NCBI RefSeq assembly: GCF_013449725.1
Contig: NZ_JACCFF010000005.1
Span: forward strand, 310,001-374,000
From: Mycobacteroides sp. LB1
Lineage (GTDB): Bacteria > Actinomycetota > Actinomycetes > Mycobacteriales > Mycobacteriaceae
Length of the DNA: 64,000 bases
Reading direction: 5' to 3'
Position numbers and translations under genes: made by a program. The stretch's first letter is position 1. Each line of letters begins with the position of its first letter. The notes below the pieces were generated by a model, which worked only from the letters and a program-made list of their open reading frames with translations, made no database searches and was not told where the DNA came from. Below, piece after piece: positions 44,308 to 52,610 of the stretch.

Positions 44308-44439
44308 GTATTGCGCCAACGCCGCCATACACCCCAGATGCAAGCCAGGGAGCGGCAAGCTGGCCACGGATCGTGTCCTTGAAACCCTCACACCCCACGC
44401 GGCGACCAAATTCCGGAGACTTCTGGGCCTATCTAGCTA

Positions 44440-44650
44440 AGCCACAAGGCAGTCTGGAAGTCGTAGGCTGGCGCTGGTATTCATTATCCCGCTGCCACGA
44501 CCGTGGGAACCTGTACCGACCCGGCGGCCCCAAGCGCTACCGCACGCGAGATGGCACGAGGACCCGGCCGTCCGGCATCGATGGTGTTGGCGGGAATCGC
44601 AACACCTGGACAGCGCACGTTGGGCGGCAATCCGCGGGTTGCCTGCCAAC
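44440..44650 (+). pseudogene. Decayed copy of the DUF2510 gene at 51580-52410
   Basis: The first part (about 44447-44530) matches the leader of that gene at about 51470-51560 (GGCAGTCTGGAAGTCGTAGG against GGCAGCCTGAAAGTCGTCGG). The second part (about 44560-44640) matches its 3' end, still reading RNTWTAHVG where the intact gene has GNTWTAHVG. The middle is gone. A long open frame runs across this decay but is not a real gene. Confidence 0.65.
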
Positions 44651-44999
44651 ACAGGCCAATACTCGGATCCGAATCTGGGCAGTCACCGCAAGCAGCGGGC
44701 AAAAGGGCTGTCGATATCGAGATGCCGTATGCCTGTCGGTAGTGTTGCGGTGCAATATCTTTGATGACATTGCGCGCGGTGGCCGACTCGATGCGATTCG
44801 TGATCCGATTAGCACACTCGCCGCAGCGTTTATCCCGACCACGGCCATCGATGACGTTCCGCTGAAGGGCGGCAAGGCGAAGGACAGCCGATGGACCAAC
44901 CGTGAAGTAATCGCGAATCAACTTCTTATTGGCGTGTATTGCCCAAGTAAATGTGGATGTCGCGCGACCGTACGGGATGTAGCGGTGAAGGCTTGGAGT

Positions 45000-45056
45000 G
45001 GTCCGGCCCCGACAGGGGGGTGCGGGGGCCGGACCCGCGGGTTGATCAGATCCGCG
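45000..45056. repeat. Two adjacent strong hairpins
   Basis: GGTCCGGCCCC (45000-45010) pairs perfectly with 45025-45035, followed at once by CGCGG-N11-CCGCG (45036-45056). No T-run follows, so termination is possible but unproven. The first loop contains ACAGGGGGGTGC, the same 12-mer as the inner arms of the palindrome at 44.1 kb. Confidence 0.5.
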
Positions 45057-45789
45057 CGTTGCTCACTGTAGCGAAACAGCTTGGGAAATACTAGTTCACG
45101 CTACCAGTTTGATAGCTGATCGATCGGAGCATCAGGCGAAGCCCTAGTCAGGAACATCAGCAATAGCGGGATCGCGGGCGGGACCATCGAGTTGCGCACT
45201 CGAACGACGGCGATAGTCTCCTTTGACGATCTATCCGGCGTTAAACCCCTTGTGCCAGTTGTGTAGTGCTCACGCATGGGTATGTTCGGTGGTCGGCAGG
45301 GCGTTGTGGCGCGGCCGCCTCGGCGGCGGCCAGGATGTCGGCAGCTTGTCCAGACGCTACTGGGCGATCAATCCCCGCAAAACGTTGGCAACCTCTGCCC
45401 CCAGAACCCCTACCTGCACGGGCCGCAACGGCATACCCAGTCCCATCACTAAACCGATGGTGTTCCCATCACCAAACCAGTGGTCGTGTGTGCGAGCGAT
45501 GAACCATCAACTTGGTCCGCGGTCGGAAGAATCGCAGAGAAACACCGGCAGAGCGCGACACGCGGTCGGCCAGTGATGAGCGGCTTGCCAGGGCACTGAC
45601 GGCAATGCGCGTATCGGAACGACAATAGGGATGGGATGCAGTCTGGTCACCCACGAACTGCGGTCGTAAATTAGTAGCCAGTTCCAATATTGCGAACGCA
45701 GTGTCAGCGTTATTACCTGCAATGTTGCCTACATTGCGCACTAGACCACCATGAGTTACGGTTGCGGCGAGCTTGACGCTTATACAGAC
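45057..45789. promoter_or_regulatory. Gene-free spacer ending in an operator-like repeat
   Basis: I see no supported gene in about 730 bp. Near its end GCAATGT-TGCCT-ACATTGC (45719-45737) is a perfect 7-bp-arm repeat, about 55 bases before the mspA-like start. It shares AATGTAGGCAAC (reverse strand) with 38428-38454. Confidence 0.5.
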
Positions 45790-46563
45790 ATGGGGGGCGC
45801 GGCGTTGAATGCTGTGAAAAGAACGTGCAAGGCTTGTGTGGGTAACCAGCTGAGGCGTGTTGCTGTGCTGGGTGATCGCCTGATCGCGGCTGCAGCGGTG
45901 ATGTCACTGATGAGTGCCCCTGGGGTAGCGCATGCCGATCCGCAGGCGATGCCGGACCAGTACCAGCAGTTCGTCACCGATGACGGCTGGACGGTCGGGC
46001 TGACGATGACTGATGAAGTCATCGACCACATCGACAACATCGCCGGTGCCAGCAACTCTTGGCAAGCGCGCGTTTCCTACCGGGCCGAGGCCACCATCAC
46101 CGGCCAGGGCAGCGCCGTCATTCAGGACGCGCAACTGGAGACCGGGTACTTCGTGGGTTGCCGCACCGACTCCTCGTCGGGGGTCGAGCTCGGCGGCGAC
46201 CTCGGTCTGACCTTGTCCCAGCAGGTCAACGGCCAGGTGTATGGCGGCGGCTACGGACAAGGTAGCCAGAGCGGCGGTGGCGGCGGCGGTTTCGGTGGCG
46301 CTTCGGCAGGCGGATCCTTAGGTGCCCAAGAACATATCGGCGGCTACATGCGTGTCCTGCTCAAGCCGGGTGGTTTGGCTCAGCTGCCGATGGACCGAAT
46401 CAACTTCAGGAACATGAAAGCGGTCTCGCGGGTGCGCACCCAGAACGTCGAAGCCGATGGCTGTGGCGGTCAGGTGAAGATCCAATCATTCGCCACGTTC
46501 CGGATCCGCACCGAGAACGGCAACGACACCCAAACCATCTACGGCGAACCCAAGGACCTGTAG
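45790..46563 (+). CDS. MspA-family outer-membrane protein, divergent, second copy
   Basis: 257 residues from ATG 45790. Earlier ATG 45751 or later GTG 45813 are alternatives; none has a good ribosome-binding site. Signal peptide ends GVAHA before DPQAMPD. From there it is nearly colinear with the protein of 1152-1898, with a shorter Gly-rich insertion (GGGYGQGSQSGGGGGGFGG). MspA-like strands and the terminal TENGNDTQTIYGEP are intact. The next gene starts directly after its stop. It heads the envelope locus 45790-51385. Confidence 0.85.
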   Translation: MGGAALNAVKRTCKACVGNQLRRVAVLGDRLIAAAAVMSLMSAPGVAHADPQAMPDQYQQFVTDDGWTVGLTMTDEVIDHIDNIAGASNSWQARVSYRAEATITGQGSAVIQDAQLETGYFVGCRTDSSSGVELGGDLGLTLSQQVNGQVYGGGYGQGSQSGGGGGGFGGASAGGSLGAQEHIGGYMRVLLKPGGLAQLPMDRINFRNMKAVSRVRTQNVEADGCGGQVKIQSFATFRIRTENGNDTQTIYGEPKDL

Positions 46564-47871
46564 ATGAATATGTGCGTGAGGACGAGCCGGAGCTCCCGGG
46601 CGGGCTGGCACATAGCAGTAATCGCAATTGCGGCCGTGCTGACGGTTCTTGCGGCGATCGTGCTCGACACTGCGCGAGCCTCCGCCGATCCAGGAGTCCC
46701 GCCACCGAAGCCGATCCCGTACCCGGTGGCCCAGCCCGAGGACATGCCTCGCGTGCAGAACATTGGTGGAGCACAAGCGAAAACAAACACCCCACTGGGT
46801 CTTGGGCCAGGTGTGGGCCCGCCACTGGCGGCAGCTCGGGAACGCTCCAATGCCACCATCTCCCCGTCCGCCACGGATGGCACGTTGCTGCCGACCGCGA
46901 TCGGGAACAAGACGGTCACACTGCATCTTCCGCATGAGCGCGAGCTGTCAGCCGCTGCGTGGGGTGAGGGCGGAAACGCGACATTCACCTCCCGTGACAC
47001 CGATTACCGCATCACCCCGTTCGCCGGCGGTGGTGCGGATGTGAACATCATGCGGCGCACCATTTTCGCCCCGGAGGATTTCACGTTCGGGCTGCGAGTT
47101 CCCGAAGGCACCCACGTGCGCCAGGGCGTTAACACTGTCTTAGTCGAAAGTGATGCTTCCCCAGGGCATCCCGCCACCACGATTGCCACCGTGAGTGTCC
47201 CGGTCGCCCGAGACGCTAAGGGCAACCCGGTGCAGATTACGCCGGCGATCCACGGCGACTACGTGTATCAGCAATCCAACCTGCGGTTGGAAATGGGCCC
47301 AGCCGATATTTTCGCGTTCCCGATCACTATCACTCTGTCCTACCGCGCCTCGTCGGTCCCGGCCACCGGTACGCTCGCCAGCGACTGGGACGGTCTACCG
47401 GAGGGCGGCGGTGCCCCCGAAGCGGTCAAGGCCGCGCAAATCATCGCCCCACCAACCGATTACCTTGCGGATTCTGGCGGGTCGCATCGACCGGCGAACG
47501 TGGATGCCACGCTCTATGCGCAGCGACATGCCGCCACGTGCTTGTCGGGGCCCAATGAGTACCGCTCCGAAGACGGTCGTACCGCAAGCTTTTTGGGTTC
47601 GTGTCAACGTCAAGCCATGTGCCTGGATGTCAGTCCTGCCCAGCATTCGGCGGATACATGTAAGAACCAGGCGTTCGCCAACATGTCCGCCCAATGCACC
47701 GCCACCTTCGGGCAAACCGGCGACCAATACGACGCCTGCCTGAACGTGGCCAACGGCCATGCTGCCTGGTCGAAAGAAAACCTCTTGACGGACCCACTCT
47801 GCCAACCCGTTGCCCCCGGCACCGATCAATCACGGCTGCCCTCAAACAACAACCGCTACTGCCACACCTGA
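46564..47871 (+). CDS. Secreted cysteine-rich protein of unknown function
   Basis: 435 residues with an N-terminal hydrophobic segment ending DTARASADPG. A proline-rich stretch (PPPKPIPYPVAQPEDMP) is followed by a beta-rich domain (NATISPSATDGTLLPTAIG, IFAFPITITLSYRAS) and a C-terminal Cys-rich domain with about eight Cys (ATCLSG, SCQRQAMCLD, DTCKNQ, AQCTATF, DACLN, PLCQ, RYCHT). It starts immediately after the MspA-like stop, as does the paralogue at 1-1152. It is probably exported and disulfide-bonded. Coupling to the MspA-like gene suggests a channel accessory or surface partner. Confidence 0.85.
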   Translation: MNMCVRTSRSSRAGWHIAVIAIAAVLTVLAAIVLDTARASADPGVPPPKPIPYPVAQPEDMPRVQNIGGAQAKTNTPLGLGPGVGPPLAAARERSNATISPSATDGTLLPTAIGNKTVTLHLPHERELSAAAWGEGGNATFTSRDTDYRITPFAGGGADVNIMRRTIFAPEDFTFGLRVPEGTHVRQGVNTVLVESDASPGHPATTIATVSVPVARDAKGNPVQITPAIHGDYVYQQSNLRLEMGPADIFAFPITITLSYRASSVPATGTLASDWDGLPEGGGAPEAVKAAQIIAPPTDYLADSGGSHRPANVDATLYAQRHAATCLSGPNEYRSEDGRTASFLGSCQRQAMCLDVSPAQHSADTCKNQAFANMSAQCTATFGQTGDQYDACLNVANGHAAWSKENLLTDPLCQPVAPGTDQSRLPSNNNRYCHT

Positions 47872-47896
47872 CCTTAAAGAGAAAAGGCATCTGCTG

Positions 47897-49744
47897 ATGA
47901 CACTGATGAAGTCGCGCAAAACGTCTGTACCCGTGGGTATCCGGCGCAGCCTCGCGGCCGTTGCGGTCACTGCTGTGGCGATGGCGGGCTGGCACATCAC
48001 CGACCAACCGACAGGCATCGGAGCCATCAACCTGATACCGGGTGCCACCGCGGACCCCACAGGTCCGCCTGGGCCCACCGGTGGCATGACGGACGGCGGA
48101 GGCTCTCAATTCCAGCCCCCGGGGATGCCCAGCTCCATGCCCGACTACCAGGGCGGCAACCAGCCACCGCTGAACCAGGACAACGGGATTAGCATCTATA
48201 ACTCCGGTGCCCCGCAAGCCGGTCAACAAGCAGGGCAGCAAGGTAGCCAGCCCCAACAAGGCGGGCAACAACCCCAACACGGCACCCAGCCCCCCGACTA
48301 CCAAACCGCCACCCCGTACACCCAAGGGCCCGGCCAAGCCAACCCGGACTACCAAGCCCCGCAACAAAACACGCCACAACAAGGTTCGCAGCAGCAACCC
48401 CAACAACAGCGGCAAGCCGATCAGCAGCAACAGCAGTCTGATCAGCAACAGAACCAGCAGGACCGGGACAGCCAGGATTCCGAGCAGCGGCGCCAGCAGT
48501 GCGATGAAGTTGGACAGCACTACCAAATCGCGGAGACGGTGTGGACCCCCGGTGCCAGCGGTGGCTCTCGTGTTAGCGGGCAACTGGTACCGGGTCGGGA
48601 AGGACCCGGCGAGGACGGCTGCAACTGCTCGAATCCACGCAACAACCAGAAGCAGTCCAACGACGAGGAATCCCAGAAATGCAAGGGACAGCCCGTCAAT
48701 GTGCCAGCTAGCCAGGCGGAATCGGCGATCGCATCGGGCCCCAACGGCACCGATACCGCGCTGCGTTCGCAGATGGCCGAGCAGAAGAAGTGGCTGGAAA
48801 GCCGCCGAAACGAGATTAATGACAGCTTCTTGCGGCGCAATATCGGTAACCGCGGTGAGCTGTCCAACATCAATGACCGCCTGGGCGAAATCGACGCAAT
48901 CAAAGCTGCACTAGACAGTCGGCCGAATACATACTTGGCGGATTTCAACGGCCCAGGCACACCGACCACCGGCCGCGGGATGTGGGACACCAGTGAGCGG
49001 ATCTTGGCGGCGATCTCGGTGGGCAATCCGGCGGTGGCCGATCACGTCTCGGTGACGGTGCCCGGAATCACCAGCTGGACGTCCTCGTCGCTGTCGAGCA
49101 TGGTTCCCGAGGCATACAACCTCGCCGTGGAGGGCGGTAAGCAACTTCAGTTGTCCGGACACGGCGGCGAGTCGGTAGCGGCGATCGCGTGGATCGGCTA
49201 CGACGCGCCAGGCATCGACCTGGGGGCCGCCACCCCAGGTAAGGCCGCAAAGGGGGCCCAGAACCTGAAGTTGTTCCTATCCCTGATGCAGGCGACCAAC
49301 CCGAACCAGACCGTGGCCCTTTTCGGGCATTCGTACGGTTCGCTGCTGAGCTCGTACGCTCTCAAGAACGGCGCGTCGGAGTACGTCGACTACGCCGTGC
49401 TCTATGGCTCGCCGGGTCTGGCCGCAGGCACACCGGGCGGGCTGGGGATGAGTCCCGATCGGGTATTCGCGATGCTGGCCGAGAATGATCTGATCGGCGG
49501 TATCAACCCGCTGTGGCCCAGCCCCTACAAGGGGAATTTCAAGCAGCTGCTCGCTGACCAGGGAGGCTGCAGCCCGCTGGATAACCAGTTCCGAGAACGC
49601 GCCTACGGGCATTCGGAGTATCCGCGCACGGGCACGAACAACGTGTTGCGCATGTCGGGATACAACTTGGCTACCGTGCTTATCAACCAGCCGGGGCTGG
49701 CGATACCGGGAAAAACTGGCACGGTCACTAAGGAAATGAAGTGA
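47897..49744 (+). CDS. Secreted Q-rich protein with DUF1023 alpha/beta hydrolase domain
   Basis: 615 residues from ATG 47897, preceded by AAAAGG. Signal/anchor ends NLIPGATADP. A Pro/Gln-rich module (about 60-205) contains PDYQGGNQPPLNQDNG, SIYNSGAPQ, DYQTATPYTQGPG and ANPDYQAPQQN. A helical stretch follows (QMAEQKKWLESRRNEI). The hydrolase domain then shows FGHSYGS with Ser about 479, AENDL Asp about 531 and YGHSEYP His about 572. DUF1023 hydrolases are of unknown substrate. The same Q-rich module is fused to a quite different C-terminus at 59677-60330. Confidence 0.85.
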   Translation: MTLMKSRKTSVPVGIRRSLAAVAVTAVAMAGWHITDQPTGIGAINLIPGATADPTGPPGPTGGMTDGGGSQFQPPGMPSSMPDYQGGNQPPLNQDNGISIYNSGAPQAGQQAGQQGSQPQQGGQQPQHGTQPPDYQTATPYTQGPGQANPDYQAPQQNTPQQGSQQQPQQQRQADQQQQQSDQQQNQQDRDSQDSEQRRQQCDEVGQHYQIAETVWTPGASGGSRVSGQLVPGREGPGEDGCNCSNPRNNQKQSNDEESQKCKGQPVNVPASQAESAIASGPNGTDTALRSQMAEQKKWLESRRNEINDSFLRRNIGNRGELSNINDRLGEIDAIKAALDSRPNTYLADFNGPGTPTTGRGMWDTSERILAAISVGNPAVADHVSVTVPGITSWTSSSLSSMVPEAYNLAVEGGKQLQLSGHGGESVAAIAWIGYDAPGIDLGAATPGKAAKGAQNLKLFLSLMQATNPNQTVALFGHSYGSLLSSYALKNGASEYVDYAVLYGSPGLAAGTPGGLGMSPDRVFAMLAENDLIGGINPLWPSPYKGNFKQLLADQGGCSPLDNQFRERAYGHSEYPRTGTNNVLRMSGYNLATVLINQPGLAIPGKTGTVTKEMK

Positions 49745-50457
49745 GGTTCCAGGTGCGAAAGTATCGCGATAACGTCCACGCAGGAGGATCTGTGTATGCC
49801 ACGTCCAGACGTTCACGGTCACGCTGGGGTGCCGGGGCTGCGGCACTGCTGGCTGCGGTCCTGGTCATGAGCGGTTGCGGTAGCGGCGGCTCGGATAAGG
49901 GTTCGATGAGTGCTGAGCGCCTCCAGGAAGAGATCGCGAAGCTGGCTCCGAAAGGCTCCTCGGAAGCCGGTTACGCCACTGCTGAAGCCGCCATCGCCGA
50001 GATGGCCGACCAGATCGCTGCTCTGGTGCCTGGCCTGACCTGGAAATGGCACGACGACGGACTGCACTGGGCTAGCTGCCTCCAAAGCATGGATTCGGAG
50101 ACAATCTGGGCGGGCGACTCTGTGCTGGCGGTAACCCGTAACACACGCTCTGCACTGTTCAGTGGCCCGATCCCCGAGGATGTGTGGCCGGCCGCTGTCA
50201 AGATCGTCGAGGACAAGGCGCACGGTTTCGGAATCACTCAGTGGGCCGGGAACACCGACGTGGCGCAAAACCACGACATCGTCATCCACGACAACGACTA
50301 CAACCCGGACCCCAACAACCAATGGACGAACAGCTTCGAAATTGGTACCCGCGTCGTAGCGCGGCTGGGAGGATCGGTGGGCTGTCGGCTATGGCAGAAG
50401 ACGCTGGACCGCTACCAGTCCGAACATGGCAATCCTCCCGCCAGCAGCACCCGGTAA
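49741..50457 (+). CDS. LppA-family lipoprotein
   Basis: 238 residues. The lipobox LVMSGC gives a lipidated Cys after a short hydrophobic segment. The mature part follows M. tuberculosis LppA: AIAEMADQIAALVPGLTWKWHDD, DVWPAAVKIVEDKAHGFG, and a terminal RLGGSVGCRLWQKTLDRY. The GTG overlaps the hydrolase stop by 4 bp (GTGA), so it is translationally coupled. Located at the cell envelope. A function as chaperone, anchor or protective partner for the preceding exported hydrolase is inference. Confidence 0.85.
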   Translation: MRFQVRKYRDNVHAGGSVYATSRRSRSRWGAGAAALLAAVLVMSGCGSGGSDKGSMSAERLQEEIAKLAPKGSSEAGYATAEAAIAEMADQIAALVPGLTWKWHDDGLHWASCLQSMDSETIWAGDSVLAVTRNTRSALFSGPIPEDVWPAAVKIVEDKAHGFGITQWAGNTDVAQNHDIVIHDNDYNPDPNNQWTNSFEIGTRVVARLGGSVGCRLWQKTLDRYQSEHGNPPASSTR

Positions 50458-50467
50458 GGCCCAGAAA

Positions 50468-51385
50468 ATGACTGACGGTATGAACAACGGCACCGACGAC
50501 ACGCAGCGAAGCGAACAGCTCGACGACGACCCCGTCACGGGCCCAGTCCAGTCTGCCAGCCACCATCGGGAGATGAGCCGCCCACCGATTCGCCGCTGGA
50601 CTTTAGCTGCGGGTGCAGCCCTAGTGGCTGTGGCAGCCCTCGCTGTCGCAGACATGATCTGGTGGCGCCGTGCCGGGCATGGCCTTTGGTGGTTCCTGGT
50701 CGCCGCGCTAGCAGTGGCAGCGGCTTGGCTGCTCGCCACACGCACCTCGCACACCGGCCGCCGCGCCCTGGCCGCCGGTGTAGTTGCGATAGTGGCTGCC
50801 GTCGCTGTCGGTGCCGACTACCTAGCCATCAGCCAAGGATGGCTACCTCGCCAGTTCACCGACAAAGAAATAGCGGCGGCCTGGCAACAGGCGTGGAACG
50901 ACCTCGACAAAGTTCCCCTGGCACCACCTGACTTCACAATCCTGCCCCGCCAGTACCCCGACCCCACACAAAAGGTCTCCACAGCAGACACCGCCGCGCC
51001 TGTAGGTGCCTGCGCGCAACTCGGCGGATCTTCAGCACGCTCAACCCTGACGGTCCTGCCCTGCGACTCTGACCGCAGCAACGTCAAAATCATCCAGCAA
51101 GTCAGCCACCCCAGTGAATGCGTCGGCGATGCCGACCAAAGCTACTACCACAACGGACCGGACGGGCAATGGACCGCATGCCTTGACTACGCATGGCAAA
51201 CCGGCCGCTGCCTAGCCATCACCCCCGGGAAAATCATCAACACCACCTGCGACGACCCCGCCATACCCAACAAAGAGAAACCGGTACGAGTCTTCCGTAA
51301 CGTCAACCACACCCACGACTGCAGTCAAGGCGGATTCGCCCACCCCGTACGCCTCTACACCATCTGCACCGAAACCCAGCCCTAG
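50468..51385 (+). CDS. Membrane protein with extracellular Cys-rich LppU-like domain
   Basis: 305 residues from ATG 50468. A charged cytoplasmic N-terminus, then about three TM segments (WTLAAGAALVAVAALAVADM, WWFLVAALAVAAAWLLA, LAAGVVAIVAAVAVGADYL). A soluble domain of about 170 residues has regularly spaced Cys (GACAQLG, VLPCDSD, SECVGDAD, TACLDYAW, RCLAITP, TTCDDP, HDCSQGG, TICTETQ). It is paralogous to 61315-61965 and to the fragment at 61219-61308, all ending in a TICTETQ-type tail. It is the last gene of the envelope locus. Function unknown. Confidence 0.8.
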   Translation: MTDGMNNGTDDTQRSEQLDDDPVTGPVQSASHHREMSRPPIRRWTLAAGAALVAVAALAVADMIWWRRAGHGLWWFLVAALAVAAAWLLATRTSHTGRRALAAGVVAIVAAVAVGADYLAISQGWLPRQFTDKEIAAAWQQAWNDLDKVPLAPPDFTILPRQYPDPTQKVSTADTAAPVGACAQLGGSSARSTLTVLPCDSDRSNVKIIQQVSHPSECVGDADQSYYHNGPDGQWTACLDYAWQTGRCLAITPGKIINTTCDDPAIPNKEKPVRVFRNVNHTHDCSQGGFAHPVRLYTICTETQP

Positions 51386-51579
51386 CGCACACCCAACGCA
51401 GCGTGTGTAGAGCCGAGTTCGCTGGCGGCGACCTCTTGGTCCTATCCCGCTAAAGCCCACCGCGCCTGCTGGCAAGGCAGCCTGAAAGTCGTCGGCTGGC
51501 GCCGGTATTCACTATCCTGCGGTCATGGCCGAGGGCATCTTTACCGACCCCGCGACAGTGGGGACCCCGAGGCGGATAG

Positions 51580-52410
51580 ATGCCTGCTGTCAGCGATAGT
51601 TCGAGGCTTTGGCTCGATGTGCCTTTTGCGGAGAAGGATGACGCGAAAAGACTAGGGGCACGGTGGGATCAGAAGGCCCGCAGCTGGTACGCACCAACTG
51701 GCTCCGATAAGGATCTGGCCCGATGGATGCCGCTACCGGAGTTGCTTCCCGGCGAGAACCGAGAGTTCGGTTCCGGGCTGTTTGTCGATCTGGTGCCGTC
51801 CTCGTGCTGGTTCACGAATGTGCGCTCTTGTGTCTCACCGCGTGATTGGGAGCGGCTTCGTTTGATGATCTATCGGAGGGCGGGATACCGATGCGAAGCA
51901 TGCGGGGGCGAACGCGATTCGGCCGCAGGGGTTTACCTTGAAGCCCACGAGCGATGGATCTTCCTGGCCGGAAACGTCCAAGTCCTCAAGAGGCTGATCT
52001 GCTTGTGCACGTTGTGCCATGAAGTGACCCATTTTGGGCTCACGAGGCTGCGCGGGCGCGGCGCCGAGGCGCTCGAGCACCTCATAGCGGTCAACGGCTG
52101 GAACAGCCACACAGCGCGCGGTCATATCGACGATGCGTTCCAGCTCTGGCAGACGCGGTCAGCTTCCGATTGGACACTGGACATCACGATGCTTACCGCG
52201 GTTGGAATCTCGGCAGCCAAACCGCCAACGGCAGAGGAACGTCGGCGTGCCGCAGCCGAAATATTGAGCAGCAATGATGATCTGCATCTTGCCGCCGAAC
52301 CCCCGCCAGTTCCCGAAGTGCTGCCGCCCGCGGGATGGTACGAAGACCCCACCGGAGAGCACCGATGGCGTTGGTGGGACGGCAACACCTGGACAGCACA
52401 CGTCGGTTGA
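51580..52410 (+). CDS. DUF5710 - HNH-like - DUF2510 fusion protein
   Basis: 276 residues in three parts. Residues about 10-45 (LWLDVPFAEKDDAKRLGARW, then WYAP) are a DUF5710 domain, often found in plasmid primase/TraC-like proteins. The middle (about 85-160) reads YRCEACGGE...LEAHERW...CLCTLCHEVTHFG, a zinc-bound HNH-like nuclease pattern. The end (about 250-276) is DUF2510, GWYEDPTGEHRWRWWDG. It is probably a DNA-acting protein. I know no described protein with this order. The leader region is duplicated at 44.45 kb. Confidence 0.75.
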   Translation: MPAVSDSSRLWLDVPFAEKDDAKRLGARWDQKARSWYAPTGSDKDLARWMPLPELLPGENREFGSGLFVDLVPSSCWFTNVRSCVSPRDWERLRLMIYRRAGYRCEACGGERDSAAGVYLEAHERWIFLAGNVQVLKRLICLCTLCHEVTHFGLTRLRGRGAEALEHLIAVNGWNSHTARGHIDDAFQLWQTRSASDWTLDITMLTAVGISAAKPPTAEERRRAAAEILSSNDDLHLAAEPPPVPEVLPPAGWYEDPTGEHRWRWWDGNTWTAHVG

Positions 52411-52610
52411 TGATCGGCTTTGAGTTCCCTGGCGGCACATGCCAATTACCCTGGAGCCGAATCCCAAGCAGTCGGCGCACAGCTCACCGAACCCACGTCG
52501 CAAGGACCCCGGAACCGGGCTCGACCGTACGACACCCAGAGAGAGCAACCCCGACGCGCCGTAGCCATCAACCGGGGCCAGACGAGTCGGGGGGCATAAG
52601 CCGCAAGAGT

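Noticed and set aside
44256..45071. 271-codon plus-strand open frame
   Set aside because: It crosses the right arm of the palindrome, the decayed DUF2510 segment and the hairpin. It has no coherent domain.
45223..45576. 117-codon plus-strand open frame
   Set aside because: No domain, no ribosome-binding site, Pro/Arg/Thr composition of an out-of-frame translation.
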